8,341 nucleotides of DNA from assembly GCA_900768625.1 (NCBI GenBank), contig CAAGDO010000157.1, positions 1 through 8,341 of the forward strand. Direction: 5' to 3'. Numbering within the stretch: position 1 is the stretch's first letter; every line of letters begins with the position of its first letter. The position numbers were made by a program, and so were the translations under genes. The stretch comes from Bacteroidaceae bacterium (lineage in GTDB: Bacteria; Bacteroidota; Bacteroidia; Bacteroidales; Bacteroidaceae). Of this stretch, positions 1 through 6,457 are shown piece by piece. The notes below the pieces were generated by a model, which ran no database searches, was not told the origin of the DNA, and saw only the letters and a list, made by a program, of their open reading frames with translations.

Positions 1-158
1 ATTTGTCTTTATTTTTGAGGCGTTTTTGGGCATTGAAGAAGAAGTGTAGCGAGCTACACGACCGATGAAAGGTCCAAAAACGACCAAAAAGAAAGGTGAA
101 GATTGAATGTAGAAGAGCTCAAACAACAAATCAAATCTTCGTCAGAAGTTTAGACGAC
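1..158 (+). repeat. Palindromic element E1 (left end outside window)
   Basis: This is a direct repeat of 1891-2050 (E3): about 10 mismatches in the first 147 aligned bases by hand count, at a constant offset of 1890. Bases 2-29 and 74-101 are imperfect inverted arms, including perfect CGTTTTTGG (21-29) against CCAAAAACG (74-82). Symmetrical 14-base internal segments flank a central hairpin, GTGTAGC-GA-GCTACAC (44-59). Differences from E3 in the arms keep pairing: T6 and T97 are both C in E3, turning two G-U type pairs into C-G and G-C. TATTTTTG at 10-17 matches a Bacteroides -7 box. The part matching the nuclease 5' end reads TTG (103) through 16 codons, MNVEELKQQIKSSSEV, to a TAG at 151-153, so it cannot encode a nuclease here. 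Similarity stops near 158. It is either a solo copy of a repeat family or the stump of a lost nuclease gene. Confidence 0.8.
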
Positions 159-222
159 GTTATCTCTCTCCCTACGGTTTTCCATGGTTTGCTCCGTGAG
201 ATTTCGGAAAAATGGTCTGTCG

Positions 223-254
223 TTTGTGGGATTGGGATGAAATCCTTATTTTTG
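223..254 (+). promoter_or_regulatory. Bacteroides-type promoter for the FISUMP lipoprotein gene
   Basis: TTTG at 223-226 is followed after 20 bases by TATTTTTG at 247-254, which fits the Bacteroidota primary-sigma pattern of a -33 TTTG and a -7 TAnnTTTG at the usual spacing. Transcription would begin near 261, leaving about 27 bases of leader before the ATG at 288. It lies outside the repeated element E1, so gene 1 seems to have its own promoter. Confidence 0.65.
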
Positions 255-287
255 TTGGAAATTCAATCAACTTAAAACCAATGCTTT

Positions 288-1670
288 ATGAAAACAAAGA
301 AATGGACAGACTCTATCCTTCATCTTCTCGACATGGCGGGGCTAAAGCAGGCTTTACGTGGCCCATTGGGTCTGACGAAGACCTTCATCTTGATTTTCCC
401 CCTGATATGCTTTGCAGGATGCAGCGAGGGGGATATCGAAGGTGGCGGTGATTCCCCCGAACCACCTGACGAGGACACGCAACGTCCGGGTGGCGGAGAA
501 GATTCCGTCAGCGTAGACATCAAGGAAGACGTGATGATGTCGTTGGATACGGTGAGCGGCTTTCAGGCCCATTTCAAGTATCTGACGAAGGATGGCGAAC
601 TTGAAAACTACATCGAGAAGGTTCCGTATGGATGTCTGGGCCGACAGAGGGTGTACATAAGCAAGTTGCCCTTCACGGGCAAGGAGGCCGTGGAGGGTTC
701 TCTCCAGGTGAAGGAAGCCTTCTTCGACAAGATAACCCTCCGCTCCGTCTACGGACTTGCTCCTAATGAGCGCTACTATGTGCGTTATTGCTTCCCTATG
801 GCAAAGGATGGAAACTCCACGGACAGCACCTACGTCTTCAGCAATCAATTGGCTTTTGACACACCCGATGAATCCTGGTTCGAATCCGTTGAGTGTTACG
901 CGAACAGCATCAAGGATGCAGTGGTCTCCATCCGCTTGAATTGGGCTTCCGAACCGATGATCAAAGGCGATACGCTCATGGGCGGCTATGACATGGAGCG
1001 CTCCGATGCCCAGCTGAAAGCCACTTATGTGAAGATTTCGCCAGCATACGAGACCTATCCGGATGAGGATACGAATCCCGACCATACGGAATACTTGCCC
1101 ACAGGCACGAGAATCGAATTGCATCATCTTCAGCCTGGAGAAAAGGTGAAGCTGACCCCTTGGGTGAAGATTGGCGATAAGAAAATGTATGGTGAGACGG
1201 TGACGTTCTCTTCATGTGAGTTGAAGACCGAGGGCTATGTCCAATTAGGCGGTTGCTTGTGGGCCGCATGTGACTTGGGAGCTGAAAACCCCTATACCCC
1301 GGGAAAAGAATATACGAAACCTGAAGAATTGGAAACTGCAACTGAAAAACTTCCCGGCGAGTCGGCATGGACGATGCTGATGAGGAAGACTTGGGTGTGC
1401 GGCACGTTGGAAGGGGCAAAAGGATGGTTCGTCATCGACAGGCAGAATGCCATCTTCATGCCTTTCTCCTATAACAATGGGTACTCCAACAGTGTGACCT
1501 ATTGGGGAGCTGAAGTATTCCATCCTTCTGATTGGGGAGTGGCTTCGTATGCGCGCCGAATCTTTATGGCTACCGATGGTGAGGGCTTGAAGCATCAACA
1601 GTTCTACGGTAAGGATTATTATGCTCCTGTCAGCAATAGCGAGCACGTGCGCTTGGTGAAGTATCTGTAG
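288..1670 (+). CDS. Putative surface lipoprotein with C-terminal FISUMP domain
   Basis: The 460-residue product carries a lipoprotein signal: a hydrophobic stretch (residues 32-44) ending in FAGC, with Cys45 as the likely lipidated residue. The -3 residue Phe is less usual than Leu. A Gly/Pro/Asp/Glu-rich linker (46-75) follows, as is common in exported Bacteroidota lipoproteins. Residues about 80-195 and 196-310 look like two beta-sandwich (Fn3-like) repeats; the first has the typical GLAPNERYYVRY turn and both end at a TPD/TFS-like boundary. Residues about 316-460 match the Fib_succ_major paralogous domain: YVQLGG-LWAACDLGAENPYTPG at the start, a W-x-x-L/M 'LPGESAW' segment, IFMPF, YWGAEVF, and a closing SEHVRLVKYL. 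The specific role is unknown; such proteins are thought to sit on the cell surface. The start is uncertain. ATG 288 fits the promoter but leaves a 44-residue signal region; ATG 333 (Met16) gives 29 residues, and TTG 366 would give a more typical short signal. The stop codon overlaps the left end of E2. Confidence 0.82.
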   Translation: MKTKKWTDSILHLLDMAGLKQALRGPLGLTKTFILIFPLICFAGCSEGDIEGGGDSPEPPDEDTQRPGGGEDSVSVDIKEDVMMSLDTVSGFQAHFKYLTKDGELENYIEKVPYGCLGRQRVYISKLPFTGKEAVEGSLQVKEAFFDKITLRSVYGLAPNERYYVRYCFPMAKDGNSTDSTYVFSNQLAFDTPDESWFESVECYANSIKDAVVSIRLNWASEPMIKGDTLMGGYDMERSDAQLKATYVKISPAYETYPDEDTNPDHTEYLPTGTRIELHHLQPGEKVKLTPWVKIGDKKMYGETVTFSSCELKTEGYVQLGGCLWAACDLGAENPYTPGKEYTKPEELETATEKLPGESAWTMLMRKTWVCGTLEGAKGWFVIDRQNAIFMPFSYNNGYSNSVTYWGAEVFHPSDWGVASYARRIFMATDGEGLKHQQFYGKDYYAPVSNSEHVRLVKYL

Positions 1671-1854
1671 GGTGGTTCCAACCATGCTGATGAGTTGATT
1701 TGTGCCTTGTCGGAAGTGTATTTTTTGTAAGTGGACGAAGGAGCATAGCGGGCTATGCGACTGAGGCTATTTGCGGAAAAACGCTTCCGGGAAGGTGCAA
1801 AGCGACCATCAGAATATGAGAATATTTAATCCGGAATTTTCGGAACCACCCTAC
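1667..1854. repeat. Nested palindromic element E2 with 13-bp perfect terminal inverted repeats
   Basis: GTAGGGTGGTTCC (1667-1679) is exactly the reverse complement of GGAACCACCCTAC (1842-1854). Inside lie CTGATG (1687-1692) against CATCAG (1807-1812), then long imperfect arms at about 1697-1727 and 1774-1804 that share CGGAAG/CTTCCG and ACCTT-type cores, then the central hairpin GCATAGC-GG-GCTATGC (1743-1758). The core and its flanks (GACGAAGGAG before, CGACTGAGG after) resemble those of E1 and E3, and the stem differs from E1 by two fully compensated base pairs. The arm sequences themselves differ from E1/E3, so this is a separate subfamily. The first repeat overlaps the stop codon of gene 1, so the hairpin may also shape the 3' end of that mRNA, although no clear U-run follows it. 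It could be a miniature inverted-repeat element, a REP-like sequence, or a processed RNA. Confidence 0.75.
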
Positions 1855-1860
1855 AGCAAT

Positions 1861-2053
1861 GAAGTCGTCTGAACTTTTATGAAATTCAAGATTTGCCTTT
1901 ATTTTTGAGGCGTTTTTGGGCCTTGAAGAAGGAGTGTAGCGATCTACACGACTGATGAAAGGTCAAAAAACGGCCAAAAAGAAAGGCGAAGATTGAATGT
2001 GGAAGTGCTCAAACAACAAATCAAATCTTCGTCAGAAAAGTCTAGACGACTTC
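1861..2053 (+). repeat. Palindromic element E3, upstream of and overlapping the nuclease 5' end
   Basis: The ends are inverted repeats: 1861-1882 matches the reverse complement of 2032-2053 at 19 of 22 positions, with AGACGACTTC at the right end. Inside, imperfect arms run from about 1885-1920 to 1964-1997, with TTCAA at 1885 opposing TTGAA at 1993. The central hairpin is GTGTAG-CGAT-CTACAC (1934-1949). Bases 1891-2050 are the second copy of E1. Similarity between the copies ends close to the right-hand inverted repeat, which supports this as the true element boundary. The proposed TTG start of the nuclease (1993-1995) sits in the right arm, so in a transcript from further upstream this start would be paired. 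If translation instead begins at ATG 2071, the whole element lies in the leader, ending 17 bases before the start. Confidence 0.75.
1900..1907 (+). promoter_or_regulatory. Possible -7 box for the nuclease gene, inside the E3 arm
   Basis: TATTTTTG matches TAnnTTTG. No good TTTG lies 19-21 bases upstream (the sequence there is CTTTTAT), so this is a weak candidate. The same octamer occurs in E1 (10-17). If used, transcription would begin near 1914 and the leader would carry the central hairpin of E3. Confidence 0.3.
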
Positions 2054-3285
2054 AATATGAAGGATTGAACATGTGTAAAATGGCAAACGAAGTATCAACA
2101 TACATCCATGAGGGAGTGCAACTCCCTTTTGAGGATTGGAGCAAAACGCTTCATTCCTTCAGCGATTTGGCATCCATCATTCAAACTACCCATGATGCTG
2201 CACAATCATCAGCTGTAAAGGCAATCAATCGCATGCAGACCATGCGCAACTGGCTCATTGGTTATTACATCGTTGAGTTTGAACAGCAAGGTAAGGACAG
2301 GGCCGACTATGGAACCCAATTGCTCAAGAAGCTGGAGGAGCGAGTAAACAGAAAAGGACTGACCATCACGTTGTTCAAGTGGGCAAGAAAGTTTTATAGA
2401 CTTTATCCCCAAATGGTTGAAAATTTGCCGACTTTAATATGTACGACAATGTCGTGCAAATTGGCAGATCAAAAATGTGCGACAGTGATGCACAAATTGC
2501 AATCACCTGAAAATGAGGAGAATAGAATTGGTGCATCACCGATGCACCAATTCGTAACATCTGGGGAAACTATTATTTCTCACTTGTCGTTTACTCATTT
2601 GCGTGAAATAATGGCGGTTGACGATCCTCTCGCGCGTTACTTCTACGAGCAGGAATGCATCAAGTGTACATGGTCAGTTCGCGAGCTTCGTCGTCAGATT
2701 AGCACCAACCTGTATTTTCGTACAGGCATCAGTGCCAACCCGGAGAAAATGCTTTCCTTGCCCTCAATGCAAGGACACGACTCTGCGGCATTGCAAATAC
2801 GTCAACCGTTCACCTTTGAGTTCCTCGGACTGAAAGCGCAGGAAATTGTGGATGAACACGACTTGGAGGATGCACTGATTTCTCACTTGCAAGAGTTTAT
2901 CCTCGAACTCGGCAAGGGCTTCTGCTTTGAAGCCCGCCAAAAGCGCATCATCATTGACGACGAGTACTACTATCCCGACCTTGTGTTCTACAACCGCATC
3001 CTGCATTGCAGTGTCGTCATCGAGTTGAAGAACGAGGAGTTCTCGCATGAGAACCTCGGACAGCTCAATGCCTATGTGTCCTACTACAAGGAAAACGAAA
3101 TGCAGCCAGGGGATAATCCGCCTGTCGGCATCCTGCTCTGCACGCGCAAAGGCAAGAAAATGGTGGAGTATGCCCTCGCCGGCATGGACAACCAGCTCTT
3201 CGTTTCCACCTATATGCTCCAGTTGCCCGACAGAAAGACCTTGGAGGATTTCCTGTTGAAGCAGCTGGGCGAGAATCAGTCTTGA
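1993..3285 (+). CDS. DUF1016 (YhcG-type) PD-(D/E)XK nuclease family protein
   Basis: The 430-residue frame has an N-terminal DUF1016-type helical region: residues about 72-140 include NWLIGYYIVEFEQQGKDRA, YGTQLLKKLEERV and a KFYRLYP segment. A linker with diverged repeats follows (about 151-188), then the conserved LSFTHLREIM and FYEQECIKCTWSVRELRRQI stretch (198-236). The C-terminal nuclease fold (about 275-425) has Glu292 in LEDAL, Pro328-Asp329 in YYPDLVFYN, Glu344-Leu-Lys346 in VVIELKN, and Gln357 in GQLNAYV, so the PD...ExK active site looks intact. Members are predicted DNA nucleases; their biological role is not settled. The start is uncertain: TTG 1993 (or GTG 1999) lies in E3, while ATG 2071 (Met27) would free the gene from the repeat and keep every recognised domain. 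TTG starts are rare in this phylum. Base composition is uneven: by hand count 37% GC at 2401-2460 against 60% at 3121-3180, suggesting a mosaic gene. It faces the barrel gene across a strong hairpin. Confidence 0.85.
   Translation: MNVEVLKQQIKSSSEKSRRLQYEGLNMCKMANEVSTYIHEGVQLPFEDWSKTLHSFSDLASIIQTTHDAAQSSAVKAINRMQTMRNWLIGYYIVEFEQQGKDRADYGTQLLKKLEERVNRKGLTITLFKWARKFYRLYPQMVENLPTLICTTMSCKLADQKCATVMHKLQSPENEENRIGASPMHQFVTSGETIISHLSFTHLREIMAVDDPLARYFYEQECIKCTWSVRELRRQISTNLYFRTGISANPEKMLSLPSMQGHDSAALQIRQPFTFEFLGLKAQEIVDEHDLEDALISHLQEFILELGKGFCFEARQKRIIIDDEYYYPDLVFYNRILHCSVVIELKNEEFSHENLGQLNAYVSYYKENEMQPGDNPPVGILLCTRKGKKMVEYALAGMDNQLFVSTYMLQLPDRKTLEDFLLKQLGENQS
2443..2556 (+). repeat. Diverged ~36-bp coding repeats in the nuclease linker
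   Basis: Codons 151-162 (TTMSCKLADQKC), 163-174 (ATVMHKLQSPEN) and 181-188 (ASPMHQFV) align with one another in frame: ACGACAATG...AAATTG, GCGACAGTGATGCACAAATTG, and GCATCACCGATGCACCAATTC. The first two units are directly adjacent; six codons separate the second from the third. The pattern is roughly A/T-T-x-M-x-K-L. This lies between the N-terminal domain and the nuclease domain, so it may be a variable linker or a recognition surface. Confidence 0.6.
2525..2553. repeat. Perfect 13-bp inverted repeat inside the nuclease coding sequence
   Basis: GAATTGGTGCATC (2525-2537), a three-base ACC loop and GATGCACCAATTC (2541-2553) form a perfect hairpin within codons 178-187. A second short palindrome, ACGACA-A-TGTCGT (2443-2455), lies 70 bases upstream, and GTGATGCACAAATT (2485-2498) matches the left arm in inverted orientation with one mismatch. 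Strong stem-loops of this kind are unusual inside a reading frame. Confidence 0.75.
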
Positions 3286-3328
3286 AGCATTTTCCGGACA
3301 GGTCTGCCAATGGAGGCCGCCCTCCCCC

Positions 3329-3394
3329 TACAGTAAAAATTAGGATGCTCCTGTCTGCTATAGCGGGCACGTGCGCTTGGTGAAGAATTTGTGA
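3329..3394 (+). pseudogene. Remnant of the 3' end of a FISUMP-domain gene
   Basis: These bases align without gaps to 1605-1670, the last 22 codons of gene 1, at about 82% identity (roughly 12 mismatches over 67 bases counted from 3328). In frame they read YSKN-stop-DAPVCYSGHVRLVKNL-stop, against YGKDYYAPVSNSEHVRLVKYL in gene 1. The matching final stop position and the in-frame TAG at 3341-3343 show it is a decayed end of a paralogous gene. No further similarity is visible in the 43 bases back to the nuclease stop. The body of that paralogue was probably lost when the nuclease block arrived or by a later deletion. Confidence 0.8.
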
Positions 3395-3401
3395 TTGAAG
3401 T

Positions 3402-3434
3402 AAACGCGTAATTCCATAATGGAATTACGCGTTT
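3402..3434. terminator. Bidirectional terminator hairpin between convergent genes
   Basis: AAACGCGTAATTCCAT (3402-3417), one base, then ATGGAATTACGCGTTT (3419-3434) form a perfect 16-bp inverted repeat. The AAA/TTT ends supply a short U-run on either strand (TTTGTT on the plus side). It sits between the plus-strand nuclease and the minus-strand barrel gene, where a shared terminator is expected. Confidence 0.8.
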
Positions 3435-3466
3435 GTTGTAACGATGAAGGGGTGCGGACTGCAAGG

Positions 3467-6388
3467 TCATTTCTTTTTCGCCATCCAGTCGAAATTATAG
3501 CTCACTGTGAGCATGAAGTAACGGGGTAAGACGTCGGTATAACGCTCGATTCGGCCGGTGGCGGTCGTTTCGCTGTAGTAGTTGTTCGCTTGTCCCAGCA
3601 GATCATGGGCCTTGATGTGAAGGCCGAGATGGTTTTTGAAAAAATATTTTGAGAGCGAAGCGTTCCAGGCCGTTACGGTGCGATTGAGCGATGGGAGACT
3701 GTTGCCGGCGTAGATGGTGGTCTGGATAAGGGTGGCGAACTCGATGTCCCAAGGCAACTTATAGCTGATATCTCCCTTGAGGCTGGTTTCACGATAGTTG
3801 TCGCTCATGCTGGGCTGGCTGACATGGCGGAAGCTTGTGGCCCATCGGCCATAGAAGCGGAATCTGCTTCCTATCGTGCCGCGCAGTGTGAGGCTGGGCT
3901 TTACACCTACGTTGCGTAGCAGTCCGGCACTGGCGGTCTCTTCTTCTGTGGTGAGAAAAGAACGGTTTTCGGCTTGATAGTAGTCCGCTGCGAGTGAAGC
4001 GCCAAGGTAGAAACGTTTCTTGGCATCGAGCGCTGTTGAGAATTTTGTGCCGCCTTGCAGACGATGTGTGCGCGAAGTGTTGACAGGCTGATAGGTGCGG
4101 ATGCCGGTGGAAGCATTGTAGACGGATTGTGTGGCAATGTCGTTGTGCAAACGCTGATACGTTGCATTGATGTTCCACGTGCGGCCTGACTTGACGTGTT
4201 GCAAATAATAGGTGGAACTCACTTGATGCGTAAACGAATGGTTAAGTTCCGTGTTGCCCAAAAAGATGTTGAGCGGATCCGATGCGTCGCGTACGGGAAG
4301 GAGTTGCAGCAGGGAAACCATGGCGGGCAGGCCTTGATATTTCGCTTCGTATTCAGGCATCCACTTTCGGCCGTCTCTGCTTTCGTGCTTCCAGCGGAGG
4401 GTGAAGGAGGGCTTGAAGAATACGCCGTCGCGTTGGGGACAATACTGTTGTCCCTCGCGGTCGTAGTCGAGTGTGCGACGCTGGTAGTAGAAGGATTCGT
4501 TGCCCTCCAAGAGGAGTGAACTGCCGTTGTTCAAATGTTGTTTATGGGAAAGGCGCAGGCCGACTTCCGCTTTTTCTTCTTTTTCAACGGCGAAATAGCT
4601 GTTGGTCTCGTCAAGGCAGATGGATTGCCACGCTGTGGTGGGCAGCTGGCCGAGGTTCTCGAATCCCCATCCCTGTCCGTTGGCCCATTCCGTCATGCGT
4701 TCGAGGCGATATTCGGGATGGTTGGACGTGCCGTAGCGATGGTTGTAGCGCAGATAGGGTGTCAACACGCCGTCGTAGCGTTTGAGCGTTTCGTATTTGT
4801 GTACCCACTCGATTTCAGGGTCGACCTCGAGGGTATAGTCATGGTGCGATTGGTAGCGACGGCGGGCATCGAGTGAGGGTTCTGCGTAAGTTGAGAGGCG
4901 ATAGTTGGAAAAGTCGTGCTTCTTCAGTGTGTAGTGCTTTAGCGTGGCATTGAAATTGAGCAGATCCTCGCCAAAGACGAATGATGATTTCCAGCTGGGA
5001 CGGTGGGTCAAACTGCGTGAGCGCATCAGGGAGGGCGCGAGCAGACTGTGGAGCAGGGCGTTGTCCGTGCCTCGTGTTTCTTCGAGGCGTATGATACTGT
5101 CGAGGGCGAGACCTTCCCATTCGGTTTGTGCCGGAAGATAGTAGGAAAGGCCGTAGCGGTCGATCAGGTTGCGGTTGCGTGAGAAGTCAAAGTTGTAGGT
5201 GAGGGTGTGTTGCCAATGTTCCGACTTGCGGACGCGTAGCGAAGTGGCGGCAGTGGCCGTGAATGCTTCATTGTCAAAGCGCTCTTTGCTGCGATTCATG
5301 AGGTTGGCCGACGTGAGGAACGTCTCCTCGTTTTGCCAGCTCTCTTTGTCGGTGTCTTTGCGGGTGACAGAACCATCTGCGGTCAAACGCCAGGTCTTGT
5401 TGGGCTCGAAATAATAGGAGAGGCGAGCCGCCTTGGTGTTGATCCTGCCCGACGGGTCGTTTTCCTCCGTGTTGGCAATATCCATCATCTCACGGCTCAT
5501 GTTGAAGTTGTTGACATCGGCATTGACGGAAAACATCTGGCGTTCGTCGAACCGCATCAAAAAGGCTTGTCCGCCCCAAAGACCTTCTGTGGCGCCATCT
5601 GCTGACAGCTTAGCCATCCACATTCCGATATATTGACGCTTCAAGCGAACGTCCATGACGTAGCTCTCGTCGTGCATGTTTTTGCCCGTGAGCTCCGACA
5701 TCTGGCCGGCTTTGTCGTAGACTTTGATGCGGCTGACGATGTAAGCGGGTAAGTTGTCGAGTGCTGTTTGGATATTGCCGTTGAAGAAATCTTTGCCGCT
5801 GATGAGAAGGTTTTCGACGCGTTTGCCGTTGACCTTGATTTCGCCATCATTCATTTCGGCTCCAGGAAGTTGTTCCACGAGCTTGCGGAGTGACTCCGTT
5901 TGTGCCACATTAAAAGCATCGGCATTATAGATGAGCGTATCACCCTTGTAGAACATCTTGATGCGCGTCCCCTTTACTTCGGCTTCGCCAAGTTGTTGTT
6001 CTTTTCCGCGAGGCATGAGATAGATGGATGGAACTTTCAGTTTCGTCTTGCCTGCCTCAAGTTCCACTTTGCAATGGTACTCTTCGAACCCCTTTGCTTC
6101 GACCACGAGCATATAGGCAGCCTTGATAGGCGCAATAAGGGAGAATGTCGCACCGCTGTGTATGTCAGCGTAGATGTTGGTCCAGTTGTCACCCTTCTCG
6201 GTGATGAGTTGGTAGCGCGTGGTGTCGGTTGCGAGAAGGGTCTCTCCATCGGTCGTCATCAGGCGCACGACGGCGCGGTTCACGCCTTCTTGCGTCAGCG
6301 CACTACTGACGTCACCCTTGATTTGGATTTCTTGGGCATTGAGATTTATCGCGCAAAGCGTAAAGACAAGAAGTAGTATATGCTTCAT
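3467..6388 (-). CDS. Outer-membrane beta-barrel protein (TonB-dependent-receptor-like)
   Basis: The 973-residue product starts with a signal peptide (MKHILLLVFTLCAINLNAQ, probably cleaved around residues 18/19). Residues about 21-125 resemble the carboxypeptidase-regulatory-like/CNA-B fold common at the N-terminus of Bacteroidota outer-membrane proteins. Residues about 133-250 form a plug-like segment with KGDTLIYNADAF, ESLRKLVEQLPG, IKVNGKRVENLLISGKDFF and AYIVSRIKVYDK. The remainder (about 251-973) is a long run of alternating aromatic and polar strands typical of the outer-membrane beta-barrel family (Pfam OMP_b-brl_3 type), ending in YFMLTVSYNFDW followed by a short MAKKK tail. No clear TonB box is visible, and there is no SusD partner beside it, so a role in glycan uptake is not supported; the substrate is unknown. 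ATG 6388 is fixed by the signal peptide and by the -7 box 37 bases upstream. It is GC-richer than the helicase next to it (57% in 4321-4380 by hand count). Confidence 0.85.
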   Translation of the reverse strand: MKHILLLVFTLCAINLNAQEIQIKGDVSSALTQEGVNRAVVRLMTTDGETLLATDTTRYQLITEKGDNWTNIYADIHSGATFSLIAPIKAAYMLVVEAKGFEEYHCKVELEAGKTKLKVPSIYLMPRGKEQQLGEAEVKGTRIKMFYKGDTLIYNADAFNVAQTESLRKLVEQLPGAEMNDGEIKVNGKRVENLLISGKDFFNGNIQTALDNLPAYIVSRIKVYDKAGQMSELTGKNMHDESYVMDVRLKRQYIGMWMAKLSADGATEGLWGGQAFLMRFDERQMFSVNADVNNFNMSREMMDIANTEENDPSGRINTKAARLSYYFEPNKTWRLTADGSVTRKDTDKESWQNEETFLTSANLMNRSKERFDNEAFTATAATSLRVRKSEHWQHTLTYNFDFSRNRNLIDRYGLSYYLPAQTEWEGLALDSIIRLEETRGTDNALLHSLLAPSLMRSRSLTHRPSWKSSFVFGEDLLNFNATLKHYTLKKHDFSNYRLSTYAEPSLDARRRYQSHHDYTLEVDPEIEWVHKYETLKRYDGVLTPYLRYNHRYGTSNHPEYRLERMTEWANGQGWGFENLGQLPTTAWQSICLDETNSYFAVEKEEKAEVGLRLSHKQHLNNGSSLLLEGNESFYYQRRTLDYDREGQQYCPQRDGVFFKPSFTLRWKHESRDGRKWMPEYEAKYQGLPAMVSLLQLLPVRDASDPLNIFLGNTELNHSFTHQVSSTYYLQHVKSGRTWNINATYQRLHNDIATQSVYNASTGIRTYQPVNTSRTHRLQGGTKFSTALDAKKRFYLGASLAADYYQAENRSFLTTEEETASAGLLRNVGVKPSLTLRGTIGSRFRFYGRWATSFRHVSQPSMSDNYRETSLKGDISYKLPWDIEFATLIQTTIYAGNSLPSLNRTVTAWNASLSKYFFKNHLGLHIKAHDLLGQANNYYSETTATGRIERYTDVLPRYFMLTVSYNFDWMAKKK

Positions 6389-6424
6389 GGTGAATTCGTG
6401 TCAAGTGTTACAGCTTATACCGTG

Positions 6425-6432
6425 CAAAGATA
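6425..6432 (-). promoter_or_regulatory. -7 box of the outer-membrane barrel gene
   Basis: Read on the minus strand this is TATCTTTG followed by CA, a very typical Bacteroidota -7 box. Transcription would begin near 6418, giving a leader of about 30 bases before the ATG at 6388. A TTTG is not present at the -33 position (6453-6456 reads ATAG on the minus strand); a poly-G run lies directly upstream of it. Confidence 0.65.
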
Positions 6433-6457
6433 AAAATTGTATTTTTCATATACTATA

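Noticed and set aside
212..451. Open frame of 79 codons on the plus strand
   Set aside because: It overlaps the promoter and the start of the FISUMP lipoprotein in another frame and shows no recognisable sequence; the lipoprotein frame has clear domains.
354..1127. Long antisense open frame (257 codons) opposite the lipoprotein gene
   Set aside because: It has no recognisable domain or signal and lies wholly opposite a gene with clear lipoprotein and FISUMP features; such antisense frames arise from codon bias.
1948..1970. CTGATGA followed by AAAG after the E3 hairpin, recalling the CUGANGA core of a hammerhead ribozyme
   Set aside because: In a hammerhead this core is followed by stem II and a separate GAAA; here the stem precedes it, and E1 reads CCGATGA. 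No cleavage-site arrangement can be drawn.
2443..2556. Short repeats considered as a CRISPR array
   Set aside because: Units are diverged, in frame, only three in number and directly adjacent; they encode part of the nuclease.
3271..3300. Possible degraded copy of the E3 terminal repeat at the nuclease 3' end (AGTCTTGAAGCATTTT)
   Set aside because: Alignment to the E3 left end needs several gaps and matches only short pieces; it is not distinguishable from chance, so the right boundary of any mobile unit remains undefined.
5900..6376. Plus-strand open frame of 158 codons opposite the 5' part of the barrel gene
   Set aside because: It is a shadow of the barrel gene, with no promoter, signal or family resemblance.
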